DNA of 43,092 nucleotides from Synechococcales cyanobacterium CRU_2_2 (GTDB lineage Bacteria; Cyanobacteriota; Cyanobacteriia; PCC-9006; JAAUQQ01). Below, one piece after another: positions 9,701 to 18,774 of the stretch (its first letter is position 1; each line of letters starts with the position of its first letter). The stretch lies in the NCBI GenBank assembly GCA_012034805.1, contig JAAUOP010000027.1, forward strand, positions 1 to 43,092. Reading direction: 5' to 3'. The position numbers and the translations under genes were made by a program. The notes beneath the pieces are model-generated. The model was not told where the DNA came from, did no database searches, and saw nothing but the letters and a program-made list of their open reading frames with translations.

Positions 9701-11024
9701 CAAGGAGTTCTGCTGCCTCCATGGCGAGCCAGTAGTAGCCCGAGGCCTTGAGGTCGGTGTAGAACGACTCCAGCACATACAGGAGCTGGGTGGTCGCATC
9801 GGGCTGAACCCAGTAGACACACAGGGCGTGGATGAGTGTCCCGAGGGGGTGCCGAGCTGAATTATGCCCTTGGAGGCTAGCGAGTAGCCGAGGCTTGAGC
9901 GAGAGGTTGCCCTGTTGGATAGAGGCCCAGGTTTGCAGGGGCTCGAACACCGACCAGAGCCAATGTTTGTCGGGGGTGACGAGGGGCTGGGTGTAGGCGA
10001 TCGCCTGTCGCAGCGATGCGGCTGAGCCCTCCTTCAGCAGTGCCAAAATGAACAAGCTGCCGCAGAGACTTTGAAAAAAGCCTTTGCGTTTGTTGCGTTT
10101 CTGGAGGTCGGCCTTGAGTGCAATGCGGTAGGCGGCGATCGCCCCTTCCACGTCCCCCTCCAGAAGCGAAACCCACCCCTGAAATGCACCGAGCCGATCT
10201 AAACAGTCTTCATCTAGCCAGCTCATCACCTGCTGGGCGGCTTCCCAGTCGCCGCGTATGAGCAATTGCTCAATATAGAGACAGGCTAAATCCGCGTTTA
10301 TTTCATCGGATTCTGGATCTTCACAGAGGTTCTGGAGCAGCTCAAAGGTCTCATGGGCGGGTTCGCACTGGTTCAGGGCCGTCGTGAGCAAGCTGCGCAG
10401 CGCTCGAGCTTGAATCTCAGCGGGTAGTGTCGAAAGCCACTCTGAATCAAAGGGGTTGTTGCAAACTTCACAAACAATTTGGTCAACGGAGATTTTGGTT
10501 TTGTATGGATAGTTGGCTTGAAACGACTGTTCACAGGATTCGAGCCATGCCAGGTCTCCGGCGTACAGGGCAATGCGGATATCTCGAATAAATTGTGCTT
10601 CGCTTTCATAGTTGTCGCCTTGCTTGCTCCAGTGTTGCTTGACGGGGCGCACCTGGGTGACGGTGTGGGCGATCGCTTCAAAGCTGCCTGCGGCGATCGT
10701 GTCCCGCAGGGCCACTTCCCGCAACAGGGGATGGCAACGCGGGCCTTGGGTGCGCTCTTGAATCACCAGTTTGTTGACGAGGAGCGGATTGAGGCAAACA
10801 CTCAGGATGGGAAGCGTGAAGTGGTTGCCGTTGGGAGCGGTGATCTTCAGCCGATCCAAACACATCAGAATCAACTGCCGATTGACGGGCTCATAGAGCA
10901 CTGCTAGGAGCTGAATGAATTGCCTTTCGATTGCTGAGCAGCGTTCATAGGCTTGCACGAGTTGCTCGCGCAGCTTTGTATTGAGGGGATATCCGTCGAT
11001 TGTGGCCAGAGAGTTATGCAGCAT
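6726..11024 (-). CDS. SNF2-family DNA-dependent ATPase / helicase
   Basis: An intact 1432-residue protein. The C-terminal half is a complete SNF2 motor: motif I ADDMGLGKTIQAL, motif Ia LVVAPTSV, motif II DEAQAIKN, motif III IATGTPIENH, then the helicase-C lobe with LVFSQFVDHL and motif VI QASDRAHRIGQQRPV. The region before it (around residues 520-900) looks like the SNF2 helicase-associated segment of bacterial HepA/RapA-type proteins. The first 450 residues are helical and repeat-like, with several WEAAQQ or EGAIAAYRIALKA motifs suggesting TPR-type units. Such proteins remodel protein-DNA or polymerase complexes, and some belong to defence modules. No partner gene of a known defence system is adjacent. 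The start at 11024 is the only plausible one. Confidence 0.9.
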   Translation of the reverse strand: MLHNSLATIDGYPLNTKLREQLVQAYERCSAIERQFIQLLAVLYEPVNRQLILMCLDRLKITAPNGNHFTLPILSVCLNPLLVNKLVIQERTQGPRCHPLLREVALRDTIAAGSFEAIAHTVTQVRPVKQHWSKQGDNYESEAQFIRDIRIALYAGDLAWLESCEQSFQANYPYKTKISVDQIVCEVCNNPFDSEWLSTLPAEIQARALRSLLTTALNQCEPAHETFELLQNLCEDPESDEINADLACLYIEQLLIRGDWEAAQQVMSWLDEDCLDRLGAFQGWVSLLEGDVEGAIAAYRIALKADLQKRNKRKGFFQSLCGSLFILALLKEGSAASLRQAIAYTQPLVTPDKHWLWSVFEPLQTWASIQQGNLSLKPRLLASLQGHNSARHPLGTLIHALCVYWVQPDATTQLLYVLESFYTDLKASGYYWLAMEAAELLARLTPESTYALQAEILRQDSSIRPLVDLIQVQEAWELQLQALTNLCQSTATGDTPRTPERRLVWLITYHNRVNWHIQPTEQKINAKGVWSSGRNVALKRLSQVPEEFDYLTPQDLRVCQHIQRDYYSYRTSEQYSFASRALLALVGHPLVFWADNSVRLEILKGEPELRVLQDQDQRLTIEFSPEPHESQSLIAVKESPTRLKLIETTEEHRQIARILGNQLKVPVAAQARVLEAIQAVSQIVTVQSDIGGGNQNLESVSSVATPHFHLLPAGEGLKVALLCRPFGTTGPYYHPGKGGQLVIADLEGSRKQTERDLSAEKKLAKAAIAACPTLKDYKAKSGEWQLEDPEDCLELLIELQALGEQAIVEWPEGEKLRIRHQVGLENLHLNIGQQKDWFAVSGEIQVDDEEVLQIQQLLALLEHAPSRFVPLGNGQFLALTQAFRKRMDELRAFSETHGKGIRFHPLASLALEEMMAEVGSVKADRQWKAHLKKLNEVKTLEPKLPSTLQAELRDYQKEGFEWLARLAHWGVGACLADDMGLGKTIQALALILTRAPQGPTLVVAPTSVGINWISEAQKFAPTLNPILLSTNTAGSRQGAESKGLQGDSFGSLRSNRQATLDNLQPFDLLVCTYGLLQQPEVATMLAAVAWETIVLDEAQAIKNSATKRSQAAMKLQAGFKLIATGTPIENHLGELWNQFRFINPGLLGSQEQFNQRFAVPIERNQDKAVRHQLRTLIQPFILRRTKNQVLEELPSRTEITLTVELSPEERALYEALRREAIAKLSDSDAEAGTKHLQILAEITKLRRLCCNAKLVVPDAPLPSAKLQVFGEVLEELLENRHKALVFSQFVDHLRILRDYLDTQKISYQYLDGSTPTPQRKQRVDAFQAGEGDVFLISLKAGGTGLNLTAADYVIHMDPWWNPAVEDQASDRAHRIGQQRPVTIYRLVAQGTIEEKIVELHRQKRDLADSLLEGTDSSGKLSSDQLLRLIRND

Positions 11025-11028
11025 GACT

Positions 11029-11086
11029 TGATTCAGTCCTCAGTGATTCAGTCCTCAGCAATTCAGTCCTCAGCAATTCAGTCCTT
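11029..11086. repeat. 15-bp tandem repeat (about four units)
   Basis: The unit GATTCAGTCCTCAGT/C is repeated about four times immediately upstream (on the minus strand) of the SNF2 helicase start. It lies in the probable leader or promoter region of that gene. Confidence 0.85.
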
Positions 11087-11127
11087 AAAGTCTTTGCCGA
11101 GCAGCATACTTGCAAATGCATCATCCA

Positions 11128-11189
11128 AGATGAACTTACAAGATGGACTTACAAGATGGACTTACAAAATGGACTTACAAGATGAACTG
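11128..11189. repeat. 13-bp tandem repeat (nearly five units)
   Basis: Units AGATGAACTTACA, AGATGGACTTACA (twice) and AAATGGACTTACA run head to tail, followed by a partial unit AGATGAACTGA. The array lies between the DCC-family gene and the SNF2 gene, 40 bp from the 15-bp repeat, and has an unrelated sequence. Confidence 0.85.
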
Positions 11190-11241
11190 AAACATGCGTT
11201 GATTTGAAACGAATTGAAAGTTGATTTGACGTCAACAGCCA

Positions 11242-11733
11242 CTACTGGCAGCGCCCTGACGCATCACAGGTCTGGCGCTGTTGGCGTTCGGCCATGATGG
11301 TTGCAAGGTTCGATCGCCCCGTCAGCTTGAGCCGCCAATCTGCCCAAAGGCCGTAGGCCCAGTCCACGAGTGGCCCCAGTAAGGGCCATTGTGTTGCGGC
11401 ATAAATCCAGCCCATGCCCAAGACCTTGTAGACTCGTCGAAAAACTTCGACATTTTTCACCGTTGAACCATCGGGCAGGACGGCATGAATTCGCCCCATG
11501 GCCATCTCAAAATCCACGCCGCCATTGTCCGCCGGGTCGTAGTCATCCGCTGTGATGTCAACAAAATCCACCAGGCCTCGCCCCGCATCTTGCCGGGTCA
11601 AAAACTTGACCTCCCGCAAACACAGCGGGCAGTCCCCGTCGTAGAGCAGGCGAATGCTCCAGGTGGGAATGAGAGCGTCGAGAGGGGGCTCGGGCGATCG
11701 ATGGAGCGCGTTGGGGGGTGAGGAAGAAGCCAT
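11242..11733 (-). CDS. DCC-family (DUF393) thiol-disulfide oxidoreductase-like protein
   Basis: The family motif is near the N-terminus: RLLYDGDCPLCLREVKFL, where DGDCPLC is the DCC signature with a thioredoxin-like CxxC. The core continues VDFVDITADDYDP and MGRIHAVLPDGSTVKNVEVF, and a Trp-rich hydrophobic stretch near WIYAATQWPLLGPLVDW may associate with membranes. The family function is not firmly established; redox activity is inferred from the CPLC motif. I choose ATG 11733 (MASSSPPN). An in-frame ATG at 11844 would overlap the D27-like gene by 41 bp and adds a low-complexity leader. It lies 70 bp downstream of that gene on the same strand, so the two are probably co-transcribed. Confidence 0.85.
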   Translation of the reverse strand: MASSSPPNALHRSPEPPLDALIPTWSIRLLYDGDCPLCLREVKFLTRQDAGRGLVDFVDITADDYDPADNGGVDFEMAMGRIHAVLPDGSTVKNVEVFRRVYKVLGMGWIYAATQWPLLGPLVDWAYGLWADWRLKLTGRSNLATIMAERQQRQTCDASGRCQ

Positions 11734-11803
11734 GGAGACGAATCGTGAGGGTGAATGGGCGGTGGCGAGTGGGTCTGGGACTTGGGTGGGGTTGAGCCTT
11801 GTC

Positions 11804-12454
11804 TTAGCAATCAATTTTGGGACAGGCAGGGGCTTTTGCATCACTTAAACTGCAGCGATCGGCCAGACAGGGCTGGGTGTAGATATCTTCGGTTTCTAGC
11901 GCTGGGGGGATCTGACCAAAAATCATCTCGCAGCTGAGGTCTTCAAAATTGGGCTTCATCGTAAAGGGAATGCCGAAGTCTTCTGTGAAAAATGTTTGGG
12001 TGGGCAGCTTGCAGAGGTTAATGCAAGTGCCAACGCAGCCCGCTTCCTCAAGATAGCGACATTTTTGAATATGAACACCGCTGCGCTGGACGTGAGTTGC
12101 GCCGGTGGCCGTCGTAATTTCGGCCTCTACCCAGTCGCAGGGGCCAATCAGCCAGACAAACAGCTTGCTGGCAAACCAGGCGTTGGCTTCGCAGACCCAG
12201 CGCGTCGGTGGGAACCCCGTGCGGATGGCCCAAGTGATGGGGGCGGGGACGAGCGATCGCAACACCAAGCCCACCAGCGATCGCTGCTCCTGGGCCGTGC
12301 GTCCCCGCGCCAACTCCATGGACAGCGCCACAAACCCTGCGTAGCCGCTCAGGGGAGTGGTTACGCCTGCTGCCTGGGCCATTTTGCGAGAAAACAGGCC
12401 AATAAACTGGCGATCGAGCCAACTATCGTGGTAAATCGTTTTGGTTGAATCCAT
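11804..12454 (-). CDS. D27-like (DUF4033) beta-carotene isomerase homologue
   Basis: The C-terminal half carries the conserved DUF4033 signature: KCRYLEEAGCVGTCINLCK, then LPTQTFFTEDFGIPFTM, NFEDLSCEMIFGQ, and a final Cys-containing PCLADRC. In plants D27 is the iron-containing isomerase that converts all-trans- to 9-cis-beta-carotene for strigolactone synthesis. The cyanobacterial homologues are largely uncharacterised and may act on carotenoids. I place the start at 12454 (MDSTKTIYHDSWLDRQF), which gives 216 residues. The frame stays open to ATG 12664, but that would overlap the probable priA promoter and add a low-complexity leader. The DCC-family gene follows on the same strand. Confidence 0.85.
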   Translation of the reverse strand: MDSTKTIYHDSWLDRQFIGLFSRKMAQAAGVTTPLSGYAGFVALSMELARGRTAQEQRSLVGLVLRSLVPAPITWAIRTGFPPTRWVCEANAWFASKLFVWLIGPCDWVEAEITTATGATHVQRSGVHIQKCRYLEEAGCVGTCINLCKLPTQTFFTEDFGIPFTMKPNFEDLSCEMIFGQIPPALETEDIYTQPCLADRCSLSDAKAPACPKIDC

Positions 12455-12673
12455 CCCTAGGTTAACCGATGCAATATCTTCGATGCTATACGTGATGGGT
12501 CGGAAATGGCGAACGATCGGGGTCTGACCCAGGCTCGCAGCAATTTGGGATGGAGAAGGTTCGGAATGAGGATGGACGCAAGGGTTAAGATGGATGGGCG
12601 CGACACCGGGGTCTACAGCGACTGGGAGCCAAGCGCTCAAGCCGATAGCGCCGATGGATTGCAAGACGGGGGA

Positions 12674-15451
12674 ATGCGTTGGAGATGTGGGAGTGGAAAT
12701 GGCTCAAGTGTGGGACGCTCGGTTGTTGTGAGGGACGCTCAATCGGCCCGGCGGGTTGACGTGCTGGTGGATTGTCCAGGCGTGCAGGGTCTTTTTACCT
12801 ATCAAATCCCGGCAGATTTGCCGGTGGCCGCAGGCGATATTGTGATGGTGCCGTTTGGATCACAGCAGTTGGGGGCGATCGCGCTCCGCTGCTACGATTG
12901 CCCGCCAGAATCTACCCAGTCCCAATCCACCCAGTCCCAATCCACCCAGTCCCAATCCACTCAGTCCCAATCCACTCAGTCCCAATCCGCCGAAATAGCC
13001 GTCGAAACCGAGAACTTGCGCCCCGTGATCGAAGTGATCGCCCAGGGCTTTTTCCCCCAGGGCTACTGGTCACTGCTCGAGCAGGTGGCGGACTACTATG
13101 CAACGCCGCTGATCCAGGTCATCCGTACCGCACTGCCGCCCAAGCTGCTCGGGAAATCGCGCCGTCGGGTGCGACTGAGTGCTCGAGCGATCGCCTCGGC
13201 CCAGGCTGAAATGCCAACGGTGAGTGCGATCGCCCAGGCTGTCCTCGCTCGGCTGCTGCAATCGAAACAGGGCAGCTACACCTGGCGCTACCTCAAACAA
13301 CAGATTCCCGCCGCAGAGAAGGGACTGCGCGAGCTGCTGCGACTGGGCTGGATTGAAAGTTTTTTGGAGGCTCCAACCTCGTGTCAACCCAAGCTGCAGC
13401 GCGTGGTGACGTTGTTGCCCGAACCCTTAGCTTCTGAGCCAGCGTTCGAACGCTCTTTGTCTGGCAAATTGTCTTCCAAACAGCAGGAAGTGTTGGCCTT
13501 GCTGCGGCGGCAGGGGGGCGAGTTGCCCATGGCCCAGTTGCTAGCCCTGGGCCAAACGAGCGATTCGACGGTTCGGGCGTTGGCTCAGAAAAATTGGGTG
13601 GCGATCGAAACTCGAGAGGTGTTGCGTTTGGAGGGTACAGCGGTGACCGGTGGCGATCGGCTTCGTCCCGTGGCTCGCGATCGCCCCAAGGTGCTGACCC
13701 CAGAGCAAACTCGGGTGGTGGCCGAGATTCAGGCGATCGCAGGTTTCCAGTCCGTGCTGCTCCATGGTGTGACCGGATCGGGCAAAACGGAGGTGTATTT
13801 GCAGGCGATCGCGCCCATGCTCGATCGCGGAGCCTCGGCCCTGGTCTTGGTGCCCGAAATTGGCCTGACCCCCCAGCTAACAGATCGGTTTCGACTGAGG
13901 TTTGGCGATCGCGTCTGCGTCTATCACAGCGGACTCTCGACTGGGGAGCGTTACGACACTTGGCGACAAATGCTGCTGGGGCGGCCCCAGGTGGTGATTG
14001 GCACGCGATCGGCGGTCTTTGCCCCCTTGCCCCAGTTGGGCCTGATTATTTTGGACGAGGAGCACGACAGCAGTTTTAAGCAAGACCAGCCCATGCCCTG
14101 CTACCACGCCAGAACTGTGGCTCGCTGGCGAGCCCAAGCCCAAAATTGCCCGCTGATTCTGGGCTCCGCCACCCCCGCCGCCGAAACCTGGCACGCCCAT
14201 GCTCCGTCCCAGATTCCTGGTTCATCCTCCGAACGATCCGAGCGATCAGGCCAGCCCGGTTCGACAGCTCGCTACCTGTCATTGCCCCAGAGAATCCACG
14301 CCCGCCCCCATCCCCCCGTCGAAATTATCGATTTGCGCGAAGAACTCCTCCAGGGCAATCGCTCGGTGTTCAGCCGTACCTTGCAACAGGCCATCCAAGA
14401 CACCCTCGACAAACGCCAGCAGGGCTTGTTGTTCATCCACCGTCGGGGCCACAGCACCTTTGTTTCCTGCCGTAGCTGCGGTGAGGCGATCGCCTGCCCC
14501 CACTGCGATGTCTCCCTCACCTACCACCATACCCACGACCAGGCGCGACCCGTTTTGCGCTGTCACTATTGCAACTATGTCCAAGCCCATCCCAAACTTT
14601 GCCCGAGCTGTCAGTCACCCCAGCTGAAAAACTTTGGTAGCGGTACCCAGCGCATCGCCCAGGAACTCCAGCAGGTGTTCCCGCAACTGCGCAGCCTGCG
14701 CTACGACAGCGATACTACCCGCACCAAAGGCTCCCACCGTCGCTTGCTCGATCGCTTTGCCGCCGGAGACGCCGATTTTTTGGTCGGTACCCAAATGTTG
14801 AGCAAGGGGATTGACTTGCCCCAGGTAACCCTAGTGGGAATTGTGGCAGCGGATGGGCTGCTGCATCAGGCCGATTTTCGCGCCGCTGAGCGAGCTTGCC
14901 AGACCCTGCTGCAAGTAGCAGGGCGAGCGGGTCGGGGGGACGAACCGGGCCGAGTTATTTTGCAAACCTACCTGCCCGAGCATCCCGTGGTCACGGCGGT
15001 TCAGCAACAGTCCTACGGAGCATTTCTGGAAACAGAGCTGCGACAACGTCAAGAGCTGGCCTATCCGCCCCAGGGCAAACTGATTTTGCTGCGGCTGAGC
15101 GGCCCCTATGAGGGGGAGGTGATGGCGACGGCTGATCGCTTGGCTCAAGCATTGGAAGTTTTTGCCCAGGAAATTACGGGCCGGGAAATTACGGGCCAGG
15201 GCGTAATGGTTGAGGCCGCGATCGCCCCCGAAGCCTACCAGGTTCTAGGGCCAGCCCCCGCCGCGATCGCCCGCGTGGCAGACCGCTACCGCTGGCAACT
15301 ACTCCTAAAGCTCGCCCCCACCTCCCATCTCCCTACCCCCCATCTCCCCAACACCGAGCAGTCGCTCCTGACCAAACTCATGCAACTACGTCAGAGTTGT
15401 CCAGCCAACGTTAGTTTGATGATTGATGTGGATCCGTTGTATTTAAATTAA
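12674..15451 (+). CDS. priA: Primosomal protein N' (PriA helicase)
   Basis: A replication-restart DNA helicase that reloads the replisome at stalled forks. Order: a 3'-DNA-binding domain (VDVLVDCPGVQGLFTYQIP, VPFGSQQLGAIAL), a winged-helix region, motif I GVTGSGKTEVYLQ, motif II ILDEEHDSSFKQ, motif III LGSATPAAE, and a zinc-binding loop with paired Cys (CRSCGEAIACPHCDVSL and CHYCNYVQAHPKLCPSC). The helicase-C lobe has VGTQMLSKGIDLPQVTLVG and QVAGRAGRGDEPG. The open frame runs back to 12506, but residues before ATG 12674 look unlike PriA and overlap the D27-like promoter, so 12674 is preferred. Oddity: a (STQSQ)x5 insertion near residue 80, from a 15-bp tandem repeat, sits between two N-terminal strands. 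Confidence 0.93.
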   Translation: MRWRCGSGNGSSVGRSVVVRDAQSARRVDVLVDCPGVQGLFTYQIPADLPVAAGDIVMVPFGSQQLGAIALRCYDCPPESTQSQSTQSQSTQSQSTQSQSTQSQSAEIAVETENLRPVIEVIAQGFFPQGYWSLLEQVADYYATPLIQVIRTALPPKLLGKSRRRVRLSARAIASAQAEMPTVSAIAQAVLARLLQSKQGSYTWRYLKQQIPAAEKGLRELLRLGWIESFLEAPTSCQPKLQRVVTLLPEPLASEPAFERSLSGKLSSKQQEVLALLRRQGGELPMAQLLALGQTSDSTVRALAQKNWVAIETREVLRLEGTAVTGGDRLRPVARDRPKVLTPEQTRVVAEIQAIAGFQSVLLHGVTGSGKTEVYLQAIAPMLDRGASALVLVPEIGLTPQLTDRFRLRFGDRVCVYHSGLSTGERYDTWRQMLLGRPQVVIGTRSAVFAPLPQLGLIILDEEHDSSFKQDQPMPCYHARTVARWRAQAQNCPLILGSATPAAETWHAHAPSQIPGSSSERSERSGQPGSTARYLSLPQRIHARPHPPVEIIDLREELLQGNRSVFSRTLQQAIQDTLDKRQQGLLFIHRRGHSTFVSCRSCGEAIACPHCDVSLTYHHTHDQARPVLRCHYCNYVQAHPKLCPSCQSPQLKNFGSGTQRIAQELQQVFPQLRSLRYDSDTTRTKGSHRRLLDRFAAGDADFLVGTQMLSKGIDLPQVTLVGIVAADGLLHQADFRAAERACQTLLQVAGRAGRGDEPGRVILQTYLPEHPVVTAVQQQSYGAFLETELRQRQELAYPPQGKLILLRLSGPYEGEVMATADRLAQALEVFAQEITGREITGQGVMVEAAIAPEAYQVLGPAPAAIARVADRYRWQLLLKLAPTSHLPTPHLPNTEQSLLTKLMQLRQSCPANVSLMIDVDPLYLN
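12911..12985. repeat. 15-bp in-frame tandem repeat inside priA
   Basis: Five head-to-tail copies of a unit close to TCCACCCAGTCCCAA encode repeated STQSQ. The length is a multiple of three, so copy-number changes keep the priA frame. Confidence 0.95.
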
Positions 15452-15536
15452 GCGCGTTGACATCGAGTTAGGTTCACGATTCGGTAGTGCTCGTTCTTGA
15501 TCATCGTTACCCAACGGATACTCAGTACTGCGGAGC

Positions 15537-16550
<1,014 letters not shown>

Positions 16551-16681
16551 CTATACCACCGTTGCCATCCTCTTGCCGACTTGCAAAATCTCGTAGCCTT
16601 AACCATTTCACCAGAACCACTGAGAACGGGTATAAAATTCTCGGGAACTCTGGGCATACACAGCACGGATGAAATCCCCAG

Positions 16682-17905
16682 ATGACACGGCAAAAACTGC
16701 TGCTAGCAAGCCTTGTGCTCGCACTGACGGGGACAGCTGCGACCCTGCGCATGCAGTTCCCCCCGGCCGAGATCCACTCGTCTGTTCGTACCACAGATCA
16801 TCTTCTGCCTGGCACGAATGTCGGGCTCGATTTGAGCGACTGGCCCCAGCACTGTCGCAAACTGCGAAATCACTTGCAAGATCAACTTTCAAAGGCTACG
16901 GTCTATCAAAAGCGGCCAGTGCAGCCCTTTGTGGCTCCCGCATGGAAACTGCGATGGCAGGGAACGGTGCTGGCCATTCCGGCTGTGGATTATCACGAGT
17001 TGACCGTGCTGCACCGCGAGAGCGGCCAACGGGTGCTGGCCCTACAGACACGCAGGAGTGTTTCGATCGCCGAGGACACCGTCAAGCTGTTTTTCAGTCA
17101 GAGGCCTCCCAGCCAAAAGCAAAAACCGACTGAGGTGTTCCAGGTTGCCGCTCTCGAGGGGGTTGCCGAGCAGGCTATGCGGGGGCGACGGCGGCTCAAC
17201 CCAAACCAAGGTGGTCTGCAACAGTTGTTGGAACAACGTTTGAGGCATCCGTCTATTTCTGGGACTACTTCTGGGACCATTACTCAGGATGATGTTCTGG
17301 AACTCGCCTATCGCCACGAAGCCGAAGACCTGTCCTGCGATCGAGCACAGTGGCAAGGGGACTTGCCGATCGCTCTGGCCCTCAAGCTTAAGCTGGAAAC
17401 ATCACAGGCCAGTGATTCAGGGGTAGTTGCAGTCTATCCTCGGGTGGGTAGCCTCGCGGGACGGGTGCTGCGCCGCCGCGTTGAACATCGTGATGAAAAT
17501 TATGGTTTTGGCCGCGATCGCACCTCCCCTCGTACTTCCCTCCGCCCGACTCCCCGCACTGAATGGCAAATCCAACTCACCGACCCAAGTCAGACCGCGT
17601 TGTGGATTTCGTTGCCGGAGAACCACGCCAGTGCAGACGTTGGCCTGGGCACGGGCCAAGACAACTGGTGGGAAGCGCCCCGGCGTCCACTGTGGCTCGA
17701 TGCGCTAGAAGCGGCGATCGCCAGCGATTCCCCAACGGCCTGGCGTCAGCTCGAGATGCACTTGACCGCCTCCCAGCTTTCGGAGAACAGCGTAAGATCA
17801 GTACAAAAAATCATTACGACGCTAGACGCCCTTCCGCCCCATGACTCCCGCTTGCCCGACGCCCTACACCCTGCTCCAACAGACCCCAAGACTGCGCGTG
17901 AGTGA
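16682..17905 (+). CDS. Secreted or periplasmic protein of unknown function
   Basis: Not recognised. The N-terminus has a signal-peptide-like run (MTRQKLLLASLVLALTGTAA) with a basic start and a hydrophobic core. The mature part of about 380 residues has moderate complexity: WKLRWQGTVLAIPAVDYHELTVL near residue 90, basic clusters (GRRRL, RRRVEHRDENYGFGRDR), and WISLPENHASADVGLG near residue 310. No catalytic motif is visible. The last 65 bp overlap the next gene in a different frame, which suggests coupled translation or a slightly wrong 3' end. The ORF's length and signal peptide support it as real, but coding status is less certain than for its neighbours. Confidence 0.55.
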   Translation: MTRQKLLLASLVLALTGTAATLRMQFPPAEIHSSVRTTDHLLPGTNVGLDLSDWPQHCRKLRNHLQDQLSKATVYQKRPVQPFVAPAWKLRWQGTVLAIPAVDYHELTVLHRESGQRVLALQTRRSVSIAEDTVKLFFSQRPPSQKQKPTEVFQVAALEGVAEQAMRGRRRLNPNQGGLQQLLEQRLRHPSISGTTSGTITQDDVLELAYRHEAEDLSCDRAQWQGDLPIALALKLKLETSQASDSGVVAVYPRVGSLAGRVLRRRVEHRDENYGFGRDRTSPRTSLRPTPRTEWQIQLTDPSQTALWISLPENHASADVGLGTGQDNWWEAPRRPLWLDALEAAIASDSPTAWRQLEMHLTASQLSENSVRSVQKIITTLDALPPHDSRLPDALHPAPTDPKTARE

Positions 17906-18629
17906 TGGAGCGCTCGTCCCCATGCTCGCGAGTTACGACAAAGCTCTGCTTATCTTGGTGTTGCCACAACTGGGGGATTTTGACAGTCTGGAATACGCGT
18001 GGTGGCTGGCACGGGAACACAAACAGTTGCAGATACATCAAATTATCGTGCGGGCCGTGGGTATTGGTGATCGCAAGGCAGGTTTACGATTTTGTCACTA
18101 TACAGGTTTTTCGGCTGAGGCCTTGTTTGTCGATCCCCAGGCCGAGCTGCATCGGCAACTCAACTTATATCAAGGCCTGAACTGGAAACTGCCTGGATGG
18201 TCGCCGTCGCAAAATGCCTGGCTGAATCTGATGTTAATGTGCGCGGGCATGGGCAGCCCTGGAACCTTAGCGGAAGTGCTGCGGGGCTATCGAGGCGATC
18301 GCCATGCCCCACAGCTGATTGCCCCGGATGAGGTCGTTGAGGTCAAACCCCTGCCGCCGATCCAGGGCTCAATGTTTGATCGGGTTGGCGGCTCTGGCTT
18401 TCAGCGACCGTTTGAGCTAGCGACGTTGCGACTGCGCAACATGGCAGAGAGCTTGGGTCATTGGCAAACCTATGTGCCGAATGCTGCCTATTTGACCCAG
18501 CGGGGTGGGACGTTTCTGTTTGGAGCGGATGGCCAACTTTTGTATGAGCATCGCGATCGCGGCATCCTTGGCTTTTCCCAAACCATGAGTCGTCCGCTGT
18601 CGTTTCTGTCCCAGGTGAACCTGATGTAG
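17841..18629 (+). CDS. AhpC/TSA-type peroxiredoxin-like protein (PRXL2-like)
   Basis: A 262-residue protein of the thioredoxin-fold AhpC/TSA antioxidant group common in cyanobacteria. Diagnostic stretches are LLILVLPQLGDFDSLEYAWW near residue 37, VRAVGIGDRKAGLRFCHYTG near residue 70, EALFVDPQAELHRQLNLYQG, LMLMCAGMGSPGTLAEVLRG and the closing GGTFLFGADGQLLYEHRDRG. The usual CxxC at the first strand is replaced by PQLGDF, so classical peroxidase chemistry is doubtful and the function is unproven. It overlaps the preceding ORF by 65 bp. Downstream is a 145-bp AT-rich gap before the CRISPR-associated regulator. Confidence 0.85.
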   Translation: MTPACPTPYTLLQQTPRLRVSDGALVPMLASYDKALLILVLPQLGDFDSLEYAWWLAREHKQLQIHQIIVRAVGIGDRKAGLRFCHYTGFSAEALFVDPQAELHRQLNLYQGLNWKLPGWSPSQNAWLNLMLMCAGMGSPGTLAEVLRGYRGDRHAPQLIAPDEVVEVKPLPPIQGSMFDRVGGSGFQRPFELATLRLRNMAESLGHWQTYVPNAAYLTQRGGTFLFGADGQLLYEHRDRGILGFSQTMSRPLSFLSQVNLM

Positions 18630-18774
18630 TGATGAGTTTTAAGCTTTCAGAGGCGATCCTAATTATAAAGATTCAAAATAATTTTTCTTGAAAAAACAAG
18701 TCGGAAGCTTTTCTGCCGGGTTGTTCTTTTAGCATAGGAGTAGTCTCATGTGAGTCAGTAATGGCCAGCCAAAA
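18630..18774 (+). promoter_or_regulatory. AT-rich gap before the cas operon, probable promoter region
   Basis: This 145-bp stretch is clearly richer in A+T than its surroundings (ATCCTAATTATAAAGATTC, then AATAATTTTTC). It is the only sizeable non-coding gap ahead of the run of overlapping genes from the WYL regulator through cas3, so the operon promoter most likely lies here. AAGCTTT near 18657 and GGAAGCTTTT near 18710 form a short inverted match that could be an operator. No -35/-10 pair is convincing enough to place. Confidence 0.4.

Noticed and set aside
12506..12673. ATG 12506 as the priA start
   Set aside because: The first 56 residues are unlike PriA and overlap the divergent D27-like promoter region.
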